NCBI RefSeq assembly: GCF_014077625.1
Contig: NZ_JACFXU010000013.1
Coordinates: 682,001 to 746,000, forward strand
DNA: 64,000 nt
Reading direction: 5' to 3'
Source of the DNA: Sediminihaliea albiluteola
Lineage (GTDB): Bacteria; Pseudomonadota; Gammaproteobacteria; Pseudomonadales; Halieaceae
Positions 56,864 to 64,000 of this stretch are shown here, piece after piece. The notes under the pieces are model-generated. The model was not told the origin of the DNA. It did not search any database and saw only the letters and a list, made by a program, of their open reading frames with translations. The translations under genes and the position numbers were made by a program. Numbering within the stretch: position 1 is the stretch's first letter; the number at the start of each line of letters is the position of its first letter.

Positions 56864-58012
56864 ATGTCTAGCTCTGGCGCAGACTTACAGCTGAACATCG
56901 ATGTCGAGGACTTTCTAAGTCACTACTGGCAGCGCAAACCCTTATTGATACGCGCTGCCGATACAGACTTTGTGCCGCCGCTATCGGCCGACGAGCTGGG
57001 CGGCTTGGCCTTAGAGGAAGAGATTGAATCGCGCCTAGTGCGACAGCAAGGCGAGGACTGGCTGGTCGAACATGGCCCCTTTCAGGTCGAAGATTTCCAG
57101 CGCAGCGGCCCCTGGACCTTGCTAGTTCAAGCGGTGGATGAGCTGATTCCAGAAGTGGCCGAACTGCGCCAATTAGTTAACTTTCTACCCAACTGGCGTG
57201 GCGATGACGTCATGGTCAGCTACGCTACTGACGGCGGCAGTGTCGGCCCCCATTTTGATCACTACGATGTCTTTCTCCTACAGGGCGAAGGCCAGCGTCT
57301 GTGGCGCTTGGGGCAGCAATGCGATGAGCACACGCCCCTACTGGAAGGCCAGAGCTTGCGTATTCTCCAGGACTTCCAGTGCCAAGAAGAGTACCTGTTA
57401 AATCCCGGTGATATTTTATATGTGCCACCGGGCCTGGCTCACTGGGGCATCGCCCAGGGCGAGTGCACTACCTTCTCCATTGGCTTTCGCGCCCCAGCTT
57501 ACCAAGACTTACTGGCCCGCCGTGTTGACCAAGCTCTGGAAAATTTGCCCGCCGAGCGTTTCTTTGGCGACCCGGGCCGAGAAGCGGCCAACTTGCCAGG
57601 AGAGTTAAGTGAGGGCGATATCCAGCGCGCTCTGGAACAGGTCTGTGAGTTAATCATGCGCCCAGAGCGGGCTGACTGGCTCGGCGAACTGGTCACTGAA
57701 ACCCGCTATATGCAGGAGCCTGAGCCCTTTGAGCAGAGCGATGTCGAGGCGGTGGTCAATGGCGAGTGTCCGCTCTACCGCGAACTCTCTGCGCGCATCG
57801 CTTGGCGAGAAGACAATGGCGAACTCTCTGTCTATGCTAATGGCGCAACACTGGTGACTGAGCTGCAGTATCGCGAGGCCATCATAGAGCTTTGCCAAAA
57901 CGCGCAATTAGACTGCAGCGCTATGCAAAGTGCTCAGAGTGATAGTGCTAGTCTTGCCGAGCTGATCCACTTTTTACTAGAGACGGGAAGCTGTTATGTC
58001 GACGACGAATAA
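56864..58012 (+). CDS. roxA: RoxA/YcfD-type ribosomal protein L16 arginine hydroxylase (cupin)
   Basis: Fe(II)/2-oxoglutarate-dependent JmjC-type oxygenase that hydroxylates an Arg of ribosomal protein L16. 382 aa. The iron triad is His130 and Asp132 (SVGPHFDHYDVFLLQ) and His193 (GLAHWGIAQGE), close to YcfD numbering. WQRKPLLIRAA is the N-terminal signature; the C-terminal winged-helix part (PLYRELSARIAWRE) is complete. Overlaps the next gene by 17 nt, suggesting coupling. Substrate assigned from the family. Confidence 0.9.
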   Translation: MSSSGADLQLNIDVEDFLSHYWQRKPLLIRAADTDFVPPLSADELGGLALEEEIESRLVRQQGEDWLVEHGPFQVEDFQRSGPWTLLVQAVDELIPEVAELRQLVNFLPNWRGDDVMVSYATDGGSVGPHFDHYDVFLLQGEGQRLWRLGQQCDEHTPLLEGQSLRILQDFQCQEEYLLNPGDILYVPPGLAHWGIAQGECTTFSIGFRAPAYQDLLARRVDQALENLPAERFFGDPGREAANLPGELSEGDIQRALEQVCELIMRPERADWLGELVTETRYMQEPEPFEQSDVEAVVNGECPLYRELSARIAWREDNGELSVYANGATLVTELQYREAIIELCQNAQLDCSAMQSAQSDSASLAELIHFLLETGSCYVDDE

Positions 58013-58439
58013 TGACGCAGCGCTCGAAGTGAAGCGCTGTGAGTGGCAGGAGTGCCGCGACACCCTCACTACCATTCGAGAGGCAGTGTTTATTAAAGAA
58101 CAAGGCGTCCCCCAGGCGATTGAGTGGGATGGCCGCGACGGCGAATGTCAGCACTGGCTGGCCACGGTGAATGAGCAAGCCGTGGGCTGTGGCCGACTGA
58201 TGCCCGATGGCAAAATCGGCCGCATGGCAGTGTTAAAAGACTATCGGGGCCGCGGCATTGGCAATGCCCTACTGCAAGCCCTTATTGATGCCGCCCGAGA
58301 AATGGGCTTAAAGCGCGTGTATGTGCATGCTCAGCAGCACGCCGCGCCCTTTTATCGCCGGGTAGGTTTTGAGCCCCAGGGCGCCACTTTTGAAGAAGCC
58401 GGCATCCCTCACACCACCATGCATTTAGTGCTGGATTAA
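57996..58439 (+). CDS. GNAT-family N-acetyltransferase
   Basis: A 147-aa acyl-CoA-dependent acetyltransferase of the ElaA/YjdJ-like type. FIKEQGVPQAIEWDGRDGE is the N-terminal substrate-facing loop and IGRMAVLKDYRGRGIGNALLQALI carries the acetyl-CoA pyrophosphate motif (R/Q-x2-G-x-G/A); FYRRVGFEPQGATFEEAGIPH completes motif B. Start codon lies inside the end of the RoxA-like gene. The acceptor is unknown; an analogous GNAT follows purB in pseudomonads. Confidence 0.88.
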   Translation: MSTTNNDAALEVKRCEWQECRDTLTTIREAVFIKEQGVPQAIEWDGRDGECQHWLATVNEQAVGCGRLMPDGKIGRMAVLKDYRGRGIGNALLQALIDAAREMGLKRVYVHAQQHAAPFYRRVGFEPQGATFEEAGIPHTTMHLVLD

Positions 58440-58528
58440 AGCTGGCAAAATAGAGCTTTAGCAGAGATAGATGGCCAGTGCTGAGACTAGGCCTGCTGTG
58501 ATAAGCCAAGAACGAGCTTAGCGAGACA

Positions 58529-58858
58529 TTAAAACTCGCTAGGCTCATCCAGCATCACACCCACCTCGTTACCCTCGTAAACTAACTCAAAGGTCCGCAG
58601 CCCGCGACAGGGCTCTTCTGTGGCGTGCAGCAAACGGCCATCATCAATGGCAAATTGATACTGGTGCAAGGCGCACTGAATGATGCCGTTGTCGATGCTG
58701 GCCGCATCTAAGGGATGGGCGCGATGGGGGCACTGCGCTTCAATTAAGTAACGCTCGCCCTTGCGCTGAATTAAGAGCAGCTGGAAATTATCAATTTTGA
58801 ACTCACGAATATAGGCATCGTGCAAATTGATCAGCTTTTCCAGGGGATAGAAGCGCAT
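58529..58858 (-). CDS. Rieske [2Fe-2S] protein
   Basis: A 109-aa small Rieske-type protein with ligand pairs Cys43-x-His45 (CPHRAHPL) and Cys62-x2-His65 (CALHQYQF), 17 residues apart, so the cluster site is complete. No signal peptide or membrane helix, so it is probably a cytoplasmic ferredoxin-like electron carrier. Starts 4 nt after the end of meaB and is probably the last gene of the methylmalonyl-CoA operon; its partner is unknown. Confidence 0.85.
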   Translation of the reverse strand: MRFYPLEKLINLHDAYIREFKIDNFQLLLIQRKGERYLIEAQCPHRAHPLDAASIDNGIIQCALHQYQFAIDDGRLLHATEEPCRGLRTFELVYEGNEVGVMLDEPSEF

Positions 58859-58862
58859 GGCC

Positions 58863-59828
58863 TTAGCTAGACAATGCGCTCATGATTTTACGGGCCGCGA
58901 TATAAGCGGTGGTGTTGCCCGCTGACACATCCTGCTCCAAGGCGGGGATCATTTCTCGCACTCGAACATTAGAGGTCAGCGTCATGTGCAACATTTCGTT
59001 GACTAGCTGATGCATCCACTCGCGGTTCTGCTTGGCACGTTTGCTCTCGAAGGCGCCCTGCTCCAGGGACTGGAAGTAGTAGTCCAGCACCATGCCCCAG
59101 ATCTCGGCAATGTTATTGCCCTGCAAGGCTGAGCAAGTCATTACCCGCGGCGTCCAGAAGGAAGTGTGGCGCAGGAGGTTCATGGCATTGTTGTAATGCT
59201 GGCGGGCTTTCTTGGCCAGCACCACACTATCGCCATCGGCCTTGTTGATCACCAGCGCATCGGCTAGCTCCACGATACCTTTTTTGATGCCCTGCAGTTC
59301 ATCACCGCCGCCGGGCAGCATCAACACCATGAAGAAGTCGACCATACCGGCGACCTGATACTCGGACTGACCGACGCCGACGGTTTCCACCAGAATCACA
59401 TCGTAGCCGGCCGCTTCGCAGAGCAGCATGGTTTCGCGGGTTTTCTGCGCCACGCCGCCCAAGTTACCCTCGGAAGGCGAAGGCCGAATAAAGGCGTTCT
59501 CTTCCCGGGACAAATCTTCCATACGAGTTTTGTCACCGAGAATTGAACCGCCGGCAATCGGCGAACTCGGGTCAACCGCCAGCACAGCGACCTTCTTGCC
59601 CTCGGCAATCAGGTGCTGACCAAAGGCTTCAATGAAGGTCGATTTACCCACACCGGGCACGCCACTGATACCGATGCGGATACTCTTGCCACTGTGTGGC
59701 AGCACCCGCTCCAGAATCTCCTGAGCCTGCTCGCGATGGGAATCGAGCTTGCTCTCTACCAGAGTAATCGCCTTGGCCAGGGCCCGGCGATTACCGTCCA
59801 GTAGAGGCTGCAATTGAAAGTCAGTCAT
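58863..59828 (-). CDS. meaB: Methylmalonyl-CoA mutase-associated GTPase MeaB
   Basis: G3E-family GTPase that loads and protects the B12 mutase. 321 aa from the ATG beginning TDFQLQPLLDGNRRALAKAI. P-loop GISGVPGVGKSTFIEAF, VLAVDPSSPIAGGSILGDKTRM, VETVGVGQSEYQVA (switch region) and INKADGD (NKxD). A frame extension upstream overlaps scpA and adds a non-conserved segment, so the inner start is preferred. Follows scpA by 16 nt. Confidence 0.95.
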   Translation of the reverse strand: MTDFQLQPLLDGNRRALAKAITLVESKLDSHREQAQEILERVLPHSGKSIRIGISGVPGVGKSTFIEAFGQHLIAEGKKVAVLAVDPSSPIAGGSILGDKTRMEDLSREENAFIRPSPSEGNLGGVAQKTRETMLLCEAAGYDVILVETVGVGQSEYQVAGMVDFFMVLMLPGGGDELQGIKKGIVELADALVINKADGDSVVLAKKARQHYNNAMNLLRHTSFWTPRVMTCSALQGNNIAEIWGMVLDYYFQSLEQGAFESKRAKQNREWMHQLVNEMLHMTLTSNVRVREMIPALEQDVSAGNTTAYIAARKIMSALSS

Positions 59829-59844
59829 AGCGCTTAGCTCAGTC

Positions 59845-62004
59845 TCACTTCCCCGAGGCTTCGTTAATCGCATCGAGCACTTCGCGGGCACAAACCGGAA
59901 TCGGCGTGCCGGGGCCGAAGATACACTTCACGCCCGCCTCATAGAGGTGGTCGTAGTCCTGACGAGGAATCACGCCGCCGGCGATGACCACGATGTCATC
60001 GGCACCCTGCTTGCGCAGTTCTTCTACCAGTGCTGGCACCAGGGTTTTGTGACCGGCAGCTAGAGAGGAAGCGCCGACCACGTGAACGTCGTTCTCAATG
60101 GCCTGACGGGCGACTTCTTCGGGGGTCGAGAACATCGGCGAGAGGTCGATATCAAAGCCCACGTCGGCAAAGGCGGTGGCTACTACTTTGGCCCCGCGGT
60201 CGTGACCGTCTTGGCCCATCTTGCAGACCAACATACGGGGGCGACGGCCGTGCTGTTCGATAAACTTGTCGATGTCCATGCTGATACCCTGCCAGTTATC
60301 GTCATCTTGGAAAGCGGAACCGTAAACGCCAGAGACTGTTTGTGCCTTGGCATTAAAGCGGCCGAACTCGCGCTCCATAGCAAAGGAAATCTCACCGATG
60401 GTAGCGCGACAGCGAGTAGCTTCCACGGCCAGTGCCAGCAGGTTGCCCTCACCGCTCACCGCAGTTTGGTAGATGGCTTCCAGTGCCGCTTCGACTTTAG
60501 CTTCGTCGCGGTTTTCACGCACATTGGCCAAACGCTTCAATTGCGCGCTGCGCACGGCATCGTTGTCGATGGCCAGGACTTCGACTTCGCTGGCATCGTC
60601 AGTCTGATATTTGTTGACGCCGACAATCACATCGTCGCCGCGGTCAATACGGGCTTGCTTGCGTGCGGCAGCTTCTTCGATGCGCAGCTTGGGCATACCC
60701 GTTTCGATGGCTTTCGCCATGCCGCCAGCCTGCTCAACTTCTTCGATCAGCTCCCAGGCTTTATCGGCGATATCCTGTGTCAGCTTCTCCATCATGTAAG
60801 AGCCGCCCCAAGGATCGACTACCTTAGTGATGCCGGTTTCTTCCTGGATAATCAGCTGGGTGTTACGGGCGATGCGCGCCGAGAACTCAGTGGGCAAGGC
60901 AATCGCTTCGTCCAGGGCGTTGGTGTGTAGTGACTGGGTGCCACCAAAGACTGCCGCCATCGCTTCGATGGTGGTGCGCACCACGTTGTTGTAGGGGTCC
61001 TGCTCGGTCAGCGACCAGCCTGAGGTCTGGCTGTGGGTACGCAGCATAGAGCTCTTGGGATTCTTGGGATTAAACTCCGACACAATCTTGGCCCAGAGCA
61101 GACGCGCAGCGCGCATCTTGGCGATTTCCATGTAGAAGTCCATGCCAACGCCCCAGAAGAAAGACAGGCGCGGCGCAAACTGGTCAATGTCCAGACCAGC
61201 TGCCAGAGCAGTACGGATGTACTCTTTACCGTCTGCCAGAGTGTAGGCCAGCTCCAGGGCAGCGTTAGCACCGGCTTCCTGGATGTGATAGCCAGAGATT
61301 GAAATGGTGTTAAAGCGCGGCATGTGATCCGAGCAATAGGCGATAATATCGCCGATGATCTTCATGCTCGGGGCCGGCGGGTAGATATAGGTGTTGCGCA
61401 CCATAAACTCTTTCAGAATGTCGTTCTGAATGGTGCCAGCCAGTTGATCCTGCGACACGCCCTGCTCTTCTGCGGCGACGATGTAACCGGCCAAAATAGG
61501 CAGTACCGCGCCGTTCATGGTCATCGAGACCGAGACTTTATCTAAGGGAATCTCGTCGAAGAGGATCTTCATGTCCTCAACCGAGTCGATGGCCACACCG
61601 GCCTTACCCACGTCACCGCTCACCCGAGGATGGTCGGAGTCATAACCGCGGTGGGTAGCCAAGTCGAAAGCCACCGAGATGCCCTGACCACCAGCGGCCA
61701 GTGCCTTGCGATAGAACGCGTTGGACTCTTCTGCGGTGGAGAAGCCCGCGTACTGACGGATGGTCCAAGGGCGGCCGGCGTACATGGTGGCCTGGGGGCC
61801 ACGCAGGTAAGGCGAGAGACCCGGCATGGTATCGGTGTACTCGAGATTCTCAGTATCCGCGGCGGTGTAAAGCGGCTTTACCGGGATGTCTTCCGCAGTT
61901 TGCCAAATCAAGTCATCGGGACTTTTGCCTTTCATCTGCTGTTCAGCGAGCTCGCGCCAAGCTTGTGGCGTGGCGGCTTGCTTGTCGTAAATTTTCTTGC
62001 TCAT
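59845..62004 (-). CDS. scpA: Methylmalonyl-CoA mutase
   Basis: B12-dependent isomerase of (R)-methylmalonyl-CoA to succinyl-CoA. 719 aa, single-chain type. TIM-barrel part with [25 protein letters not shown] and the active-site tail [28 protein letters not shown]; the C-terminal cobalamin domain (about 585-715) has the base-off motif [17 protein letters not shown] and [16 protein letters not shown]. Downstream of mce (81-bp gap) and followed by meaB. Role: entry of odd-chain fatty acids, valine and isoleucine carbon to the TCA cycle. Confidence 0.97.
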   Translation of the reverse strand: MSKKIYDKQAATPQAWRELAEQQMKGKSPDDLIWQTAEDIPVKPLYTAADTENLEYTDTMPGLSPYLRGPQATMYAGRPWTIRQYAGFSTAEESNAFYRKALAAGGQGISVAFDLATHRGYDSDHPRVSGDVGKAGVAIDSVEDMKILFDEIPLDKVSVSMTMNGAVLPILAGYIVAAEEQGVSQDQLAGTIQNDILKEFMVRNTYIYPPAPSMKIIGDIIAYCSDHMPRFNTISISGYHIQEAGANAALELAYTLADGKEYIRTALAAGLDIDQFAPRLSFFWGVGMDFYMEIAKMRAARLLWAKIVSEFNPKNPKSSMLRTHSQTSGWSLTEQDPYNNVVRTTIEAMAAVFGGTQSLHTNALDEAIALPTEFSARIARNTQLIIQEETGITKVVDPWGGSYMMEKLTQDIADKAWELIEEVEQAGGMAKAIETGMPKLRIEEAAARKQARIDRGDDVIVGVNKYQTDDASEVEVLAIDNDAVRSAQLKRLANVRENRDEAKVEAALEAIYQTAVSGEGNLLALAVEATRCRATIGEISFAMEREFGRFNAKAQTVSGVYGSAFQDDDNWQGISMDIDKFIEQHGRRPRMLVCKMGQDGHDRGAKVVATAFADVGFDIDLSPMFSTPEEVARQAIENDVHVVGASSLAAGHKTLVPALVEELRKQGADDIVVIAGGVIPRQDYDHLYEAGVKCIFGPGTPIPVCAREVLDAINEASGK

Positions 62005-62085
62005 GGCTTACTCCAGAAAAATCGCGGTCTTGCCTATTGTATGTGGGAGGCCCGCCGAAGCGGGAGTGACGCACTAGGAGAGTTC

Positions 62086-62499
62086 CTAGTGCGCCTCATC
62101 AGCTGGCTGACTAATTTCGATCAGCACGCCGTCGCAGCTTTTAGGGTGAATAAAAATCACCTTGGAACCGTGTGCGCCGGGACTGGGGCTGTCAGACAAA
62201 AACTGATAGCCCTTCTCTTTCAAGCGCGCCACATCTTCTTCAATGTTGTCGCTGCGGAAGCAGAGGTGATGCAAACCGCCACCTTTCTTTTCCAGGTATT
62301 TGGCGATTGGCCCCTGCCCTTCTAAGGGGTGCACCAACTCAATCTGAGTCGGTGGCAGCGGGAAAAAAGCGGTCTTGGTCTGCGCCGGGATCACCTCTTC
62401 GGTGCCCTCAAAGGGTAAACCGAAGTCTTCCATAAAGCGCTTGATCGCCTTTTCTAAATCGGGCACCGCAATAGCGATGTGGTCCAATGCTGTAATCAT
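62086..62499 (-). CDS. mce: Methylmalonyl-CoA epimerase
   Basis: A 137-aa vicinal-oxygen-chelate protein that interconverts (S)- and (R)-methylmalonyl-CoA. LDHIAIAVPDLEKAIKRF (His7 as metal ligand), ELVHPLEGQGPIAKYL, GGGLHHLCFRSDNIEEDV (His), and GSKVIFIHPKSCDGVLIEI (Glu ligand) give the expected metal site. Located 3 nt downstream of the carboxylase gene, so it is coupled. Normal length. Confidence 0.95.
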   Translation of the reverse strand: MITALDHIAIAVPDLEKAIKRFMEDFGLPFEGTEEVIPAQTKTAFFPLPPTQIELVHPLEGQGPIAKYLEKKGGGLHHLCFRSDNIEEDVARLKEKGYQFLSDSPSPGAHGSKVIFIHPKSCDGVLIEISQPADEAH

Positions 62500-62502
62500 G
62501 GC

Positions 62503-64000
62503 TTAATCCTTTGGCAGTTGCTGCAGGAAGCCGGCGGTGATCTTGCGGCGATTAGCGGCAATTTCTTCCGGGCTCTGCACGACAATTTTTTCGTCTGGGG
62601 TGATTTTGAACAGCACCTGACCTTTGCTGATAATCACCCCATCGTCCTCTACCAGTACTTCATCAATGGTACCGGAGAACGGCGCATAGACTTTGTTGAA
62701 CATTTTCATTACTTCAACAATGTACAGTGGGTCGCCTGCTTCAAAGTGGTCGCCCTTGCGCACATAGAGATCGTGCTCTGGGGATTCGCGGCCGTAGAAC
62801 ATGCCACCGCTCGCAGCCAGAATTTCGTCAGACTTGGCTACCGGCGGTGGTACCAAGACTTTCGCCATGCGATCTTGCAGTTCTTTATCGAGCAATACCT
62901 CGGGGATATTAATGCTCAGATCAGGGTTCACGGTCAGGTCATAGTAAGCGGTCGACTCGGCGATGCTCGGCAGTACCGCCAAGATTTCGGTACCGGCCTG
63001 GAAGCCTTTGTGGGCCGAGCGCACTTGTGACCAGCTCGCATCGCTAAAGCCTGCTGGAGCTTTCTCAGTAGCCAGCAGGGACTGCAGGGCCAGCCAATCT
63101 TCGGCATCGACACGGTTGTTCAGCTCGGCGTAGAAATCCAGCGCGCGCTGTAGCAGGTCGTTGTCATGATCCCAGATCACACTGGAAGCGGCGGCGCCTT
63201 CCACATAATCCATGTTCAGGAAGTGGTAGGTGTCAGCCAGCAACTCGATGGGGTTTTCATTCCAGCTAATGCGACCATCGATCAAGGTGTAGCAGTCGCG
63301 GTTAATGCTGAGCCAGCCGCTGAGGATGTGGGGCTCGTCGAGCAAACGCGATACGGGGCGCAGCAGCAGGGTCTTTTTCAGCTCGTGGGCATCGGCCAGA
63401 GCTTTGGCCGCATCGTCGCTGTGATCCTGCAGGGCAGCTTTAGTGATTTCACGCCAGGCAAACTCCAAGTCCAAACCGTTGGCGTGCTCTTTCAACTGAC
63501 CCACTGCGGTCAGATAAGGCACGATAAAGCCGGTGGTGGGACGGGCGTTGATGTTCTGACCAATAAACCAGTTGACCAAACCGTAGTGGAACTCGAGGTT
63601 GGTGGCCAAATCTTTACCGCGCATACGGGTGCGGCGAATGGTCTCAGCCAAACGCTGATAAGTATCGAGGCGGGTGTCACCGACGGTCAGCAGCAGTGCG
63701 ATGTTGGAATCGTAAGCCCCGGCCAAGGTGTACTTCATGAAAGTGTTGGTATCGGGGTTGTGATGACTGATGCCCTGGTCGTCACGGATCTCGCCTTCGA
63801 TGGCATCTGACCAGCGCTCGATCACACCACCAGCGCTAGGCTGCAGCGCTTGGTTGGTAGCGTTCAGACGCGCTTCGACACTGTCGTTGTGACGCAGGAT
63901 GCGCTCTGGGCGCGGCAGTTTGTCGCCGTGGGCGGCCAGCAGCACCATGGCTTCTACCAGGGACTCCACCACAAAGCTTTCAGCGGGATTCTCTGGGTTA
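62503..64000 (-). CDS. Biotin-dependent acyl-CoA carboxylase, C-terminal part (5' end outside window)
   Basis: The last ~499 codons of a large BC-BCCP fusion carboxylase; the open frame runs past the right edge. The biotinyl domain has VEVMKMFNKVYAPFSG with the Val-Met-Lys-Met biotin site rather than the common Ala-Met-Lys-Met, followed by VLVEDDGVIISKGQVLFKI. The upstream part (HNPDTNTFMKYTLAGAYDSN) belongs to the central linker of acetyl/propionyl-CoA carboxylases. Operon context with mce-scpA-meaB indicates propionyl-CoA carboxylation. The biotin carboxylase domain is outside the window. Alternative: an acetyl-CoA or geranyl-type carboxylase cannot be excluded. Confidence 0.85.
   Translation of the reverse strand, partial: NPENPAESFVVESLVEAMVLLAAHGDKLPRPERILRHNDSVEARLNATNQALQPSAGGVIERWSDAIEGEIRDDQGISHHNPDTNTFMKYTLAGAYDSNIALLLTVGDTRLDTYQRLAETIRRTRMRGKDLATNLEFHYGLVNWFIGQNINARPTTGFIVPYLTAVGQLKEHANGLDLEFAWREITKAALQDHSDDAAKALADAHELKKTLLLRPVSRLLDEPHILSGWLSINRDCYTLIDGRISWNENPIELLADTYHFLNMDYVEGAAASSVIWDHDNDLLQRALDFYAELNNRVDAEDWLALQSLLATEKAPAGFSDASWSQVRSAHKGFQAGTEILAVLPSIAESTAYYDLTVNPDLSINIPEVLLDKELQDRMAKVLVPPPVAKSDEILAASGGMFYGRESPEHDLYVRKGDHFEAGDPLYIVEVMKMFNKVYAPFSGTIDEVLVEDDGVIISKGQVLFKITPDEKIVVQSPEEIAANRRKITAGFLQQLPKD

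Noticed and set aside
60082-60930. Long open frame (282 codons) antisense to scpA
   Set aside because: Mirrors the codon pattern of a conserved GC-rich gene and has no recognisable protein motif.

Overview
The window is a chromosomal segment of a Gram-negative gammaproteobacterium, most likely a marine, Cellvibrionales-like (Spongiibacteraceae-type) organism; the family level is inference. The evidence is LolA, FtsK, a TonB-dependent receptor, RfaH, ClpS/ClpA with Aat and Bpt, and a backbone gene order (cysG-serS-crcB-rarA-lolA-ftsK-trxB-aat-bpt-infA-clpA-clpS-icd-rluE-mnmA-hflD-purB-roxA-GNAT) that largely matches the arrangement known from Pseudomonas. There are no rRNA or tRNA genes, no CRISPR array and no phage genes.

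Layout. 1-6 kb: a partial M28 peptidase, the Prc/Tsp protease, cysG and serS. 6.1-29.9 kb: an AT-rich polysaccharide locus inserted between serS and crcB. A long leftward gene run is headed by an EPS-associated MarR-type regulator and tviB, followed by a Wzx flippase, a sulfotransferase, several glycosyltransferases, a CapK-like ligase and an EpsG/Wzy-like polymerase. Three more GT2 enzymes, an H-NS-like gene and a rightward wecA-rfaH-vanZ group follow. This locus is heavily eroded: wecA, capA and one glycosyltransferase have in-frame stops, wecB is a multi-frameshift pseudogene, second copies of the H-NS-like and MarR-like genes have decayed, and remnants of glycosyltransferases and an insertion sequence remain. 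An ops-like element precedes the MarR-type gene, in keeping with the local rfaH.

29.9-31.7 kb: crcB and rarA. 31.7-39.7 kb: a second insertion, holding two FAD flavoproteins, a TonB-dependent receptor, a SnoaL-like protein and a LuxR-type regulator. It is flanked by diverged direct copies of a 121-bp intergenic segment. 39.8-41.2 kb: a SatD-family protein and a membrane partner. 41.2-49.9 kb: lolA, ftsK, trxB and a complete N-degron set (aat, bpt, clpA, clpS) around infA. 50.05-51.42 kb: four tandem copies of a ~353-bp non-coding unit, each with two elaborate imperfect palindromes, between clpS and icd. 51.5-58.5 kb: icd, rluE, mnmA, hflD, purB, a RoxA-like oxygenase and a GNAT gene. 58.5-64 kb: a methylmalonyl-CoA operon (biotin carboxylase-mce-scpA-meaB-Rieske) that converts propionyl-CoA to succinyl-CoA and runs off the right edge.

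The least explained items are the tandem structured repeat array, the SatD/membrane-protein pair with class III cyclase-like motifs, and the repeat-flanked flavoprotein module.
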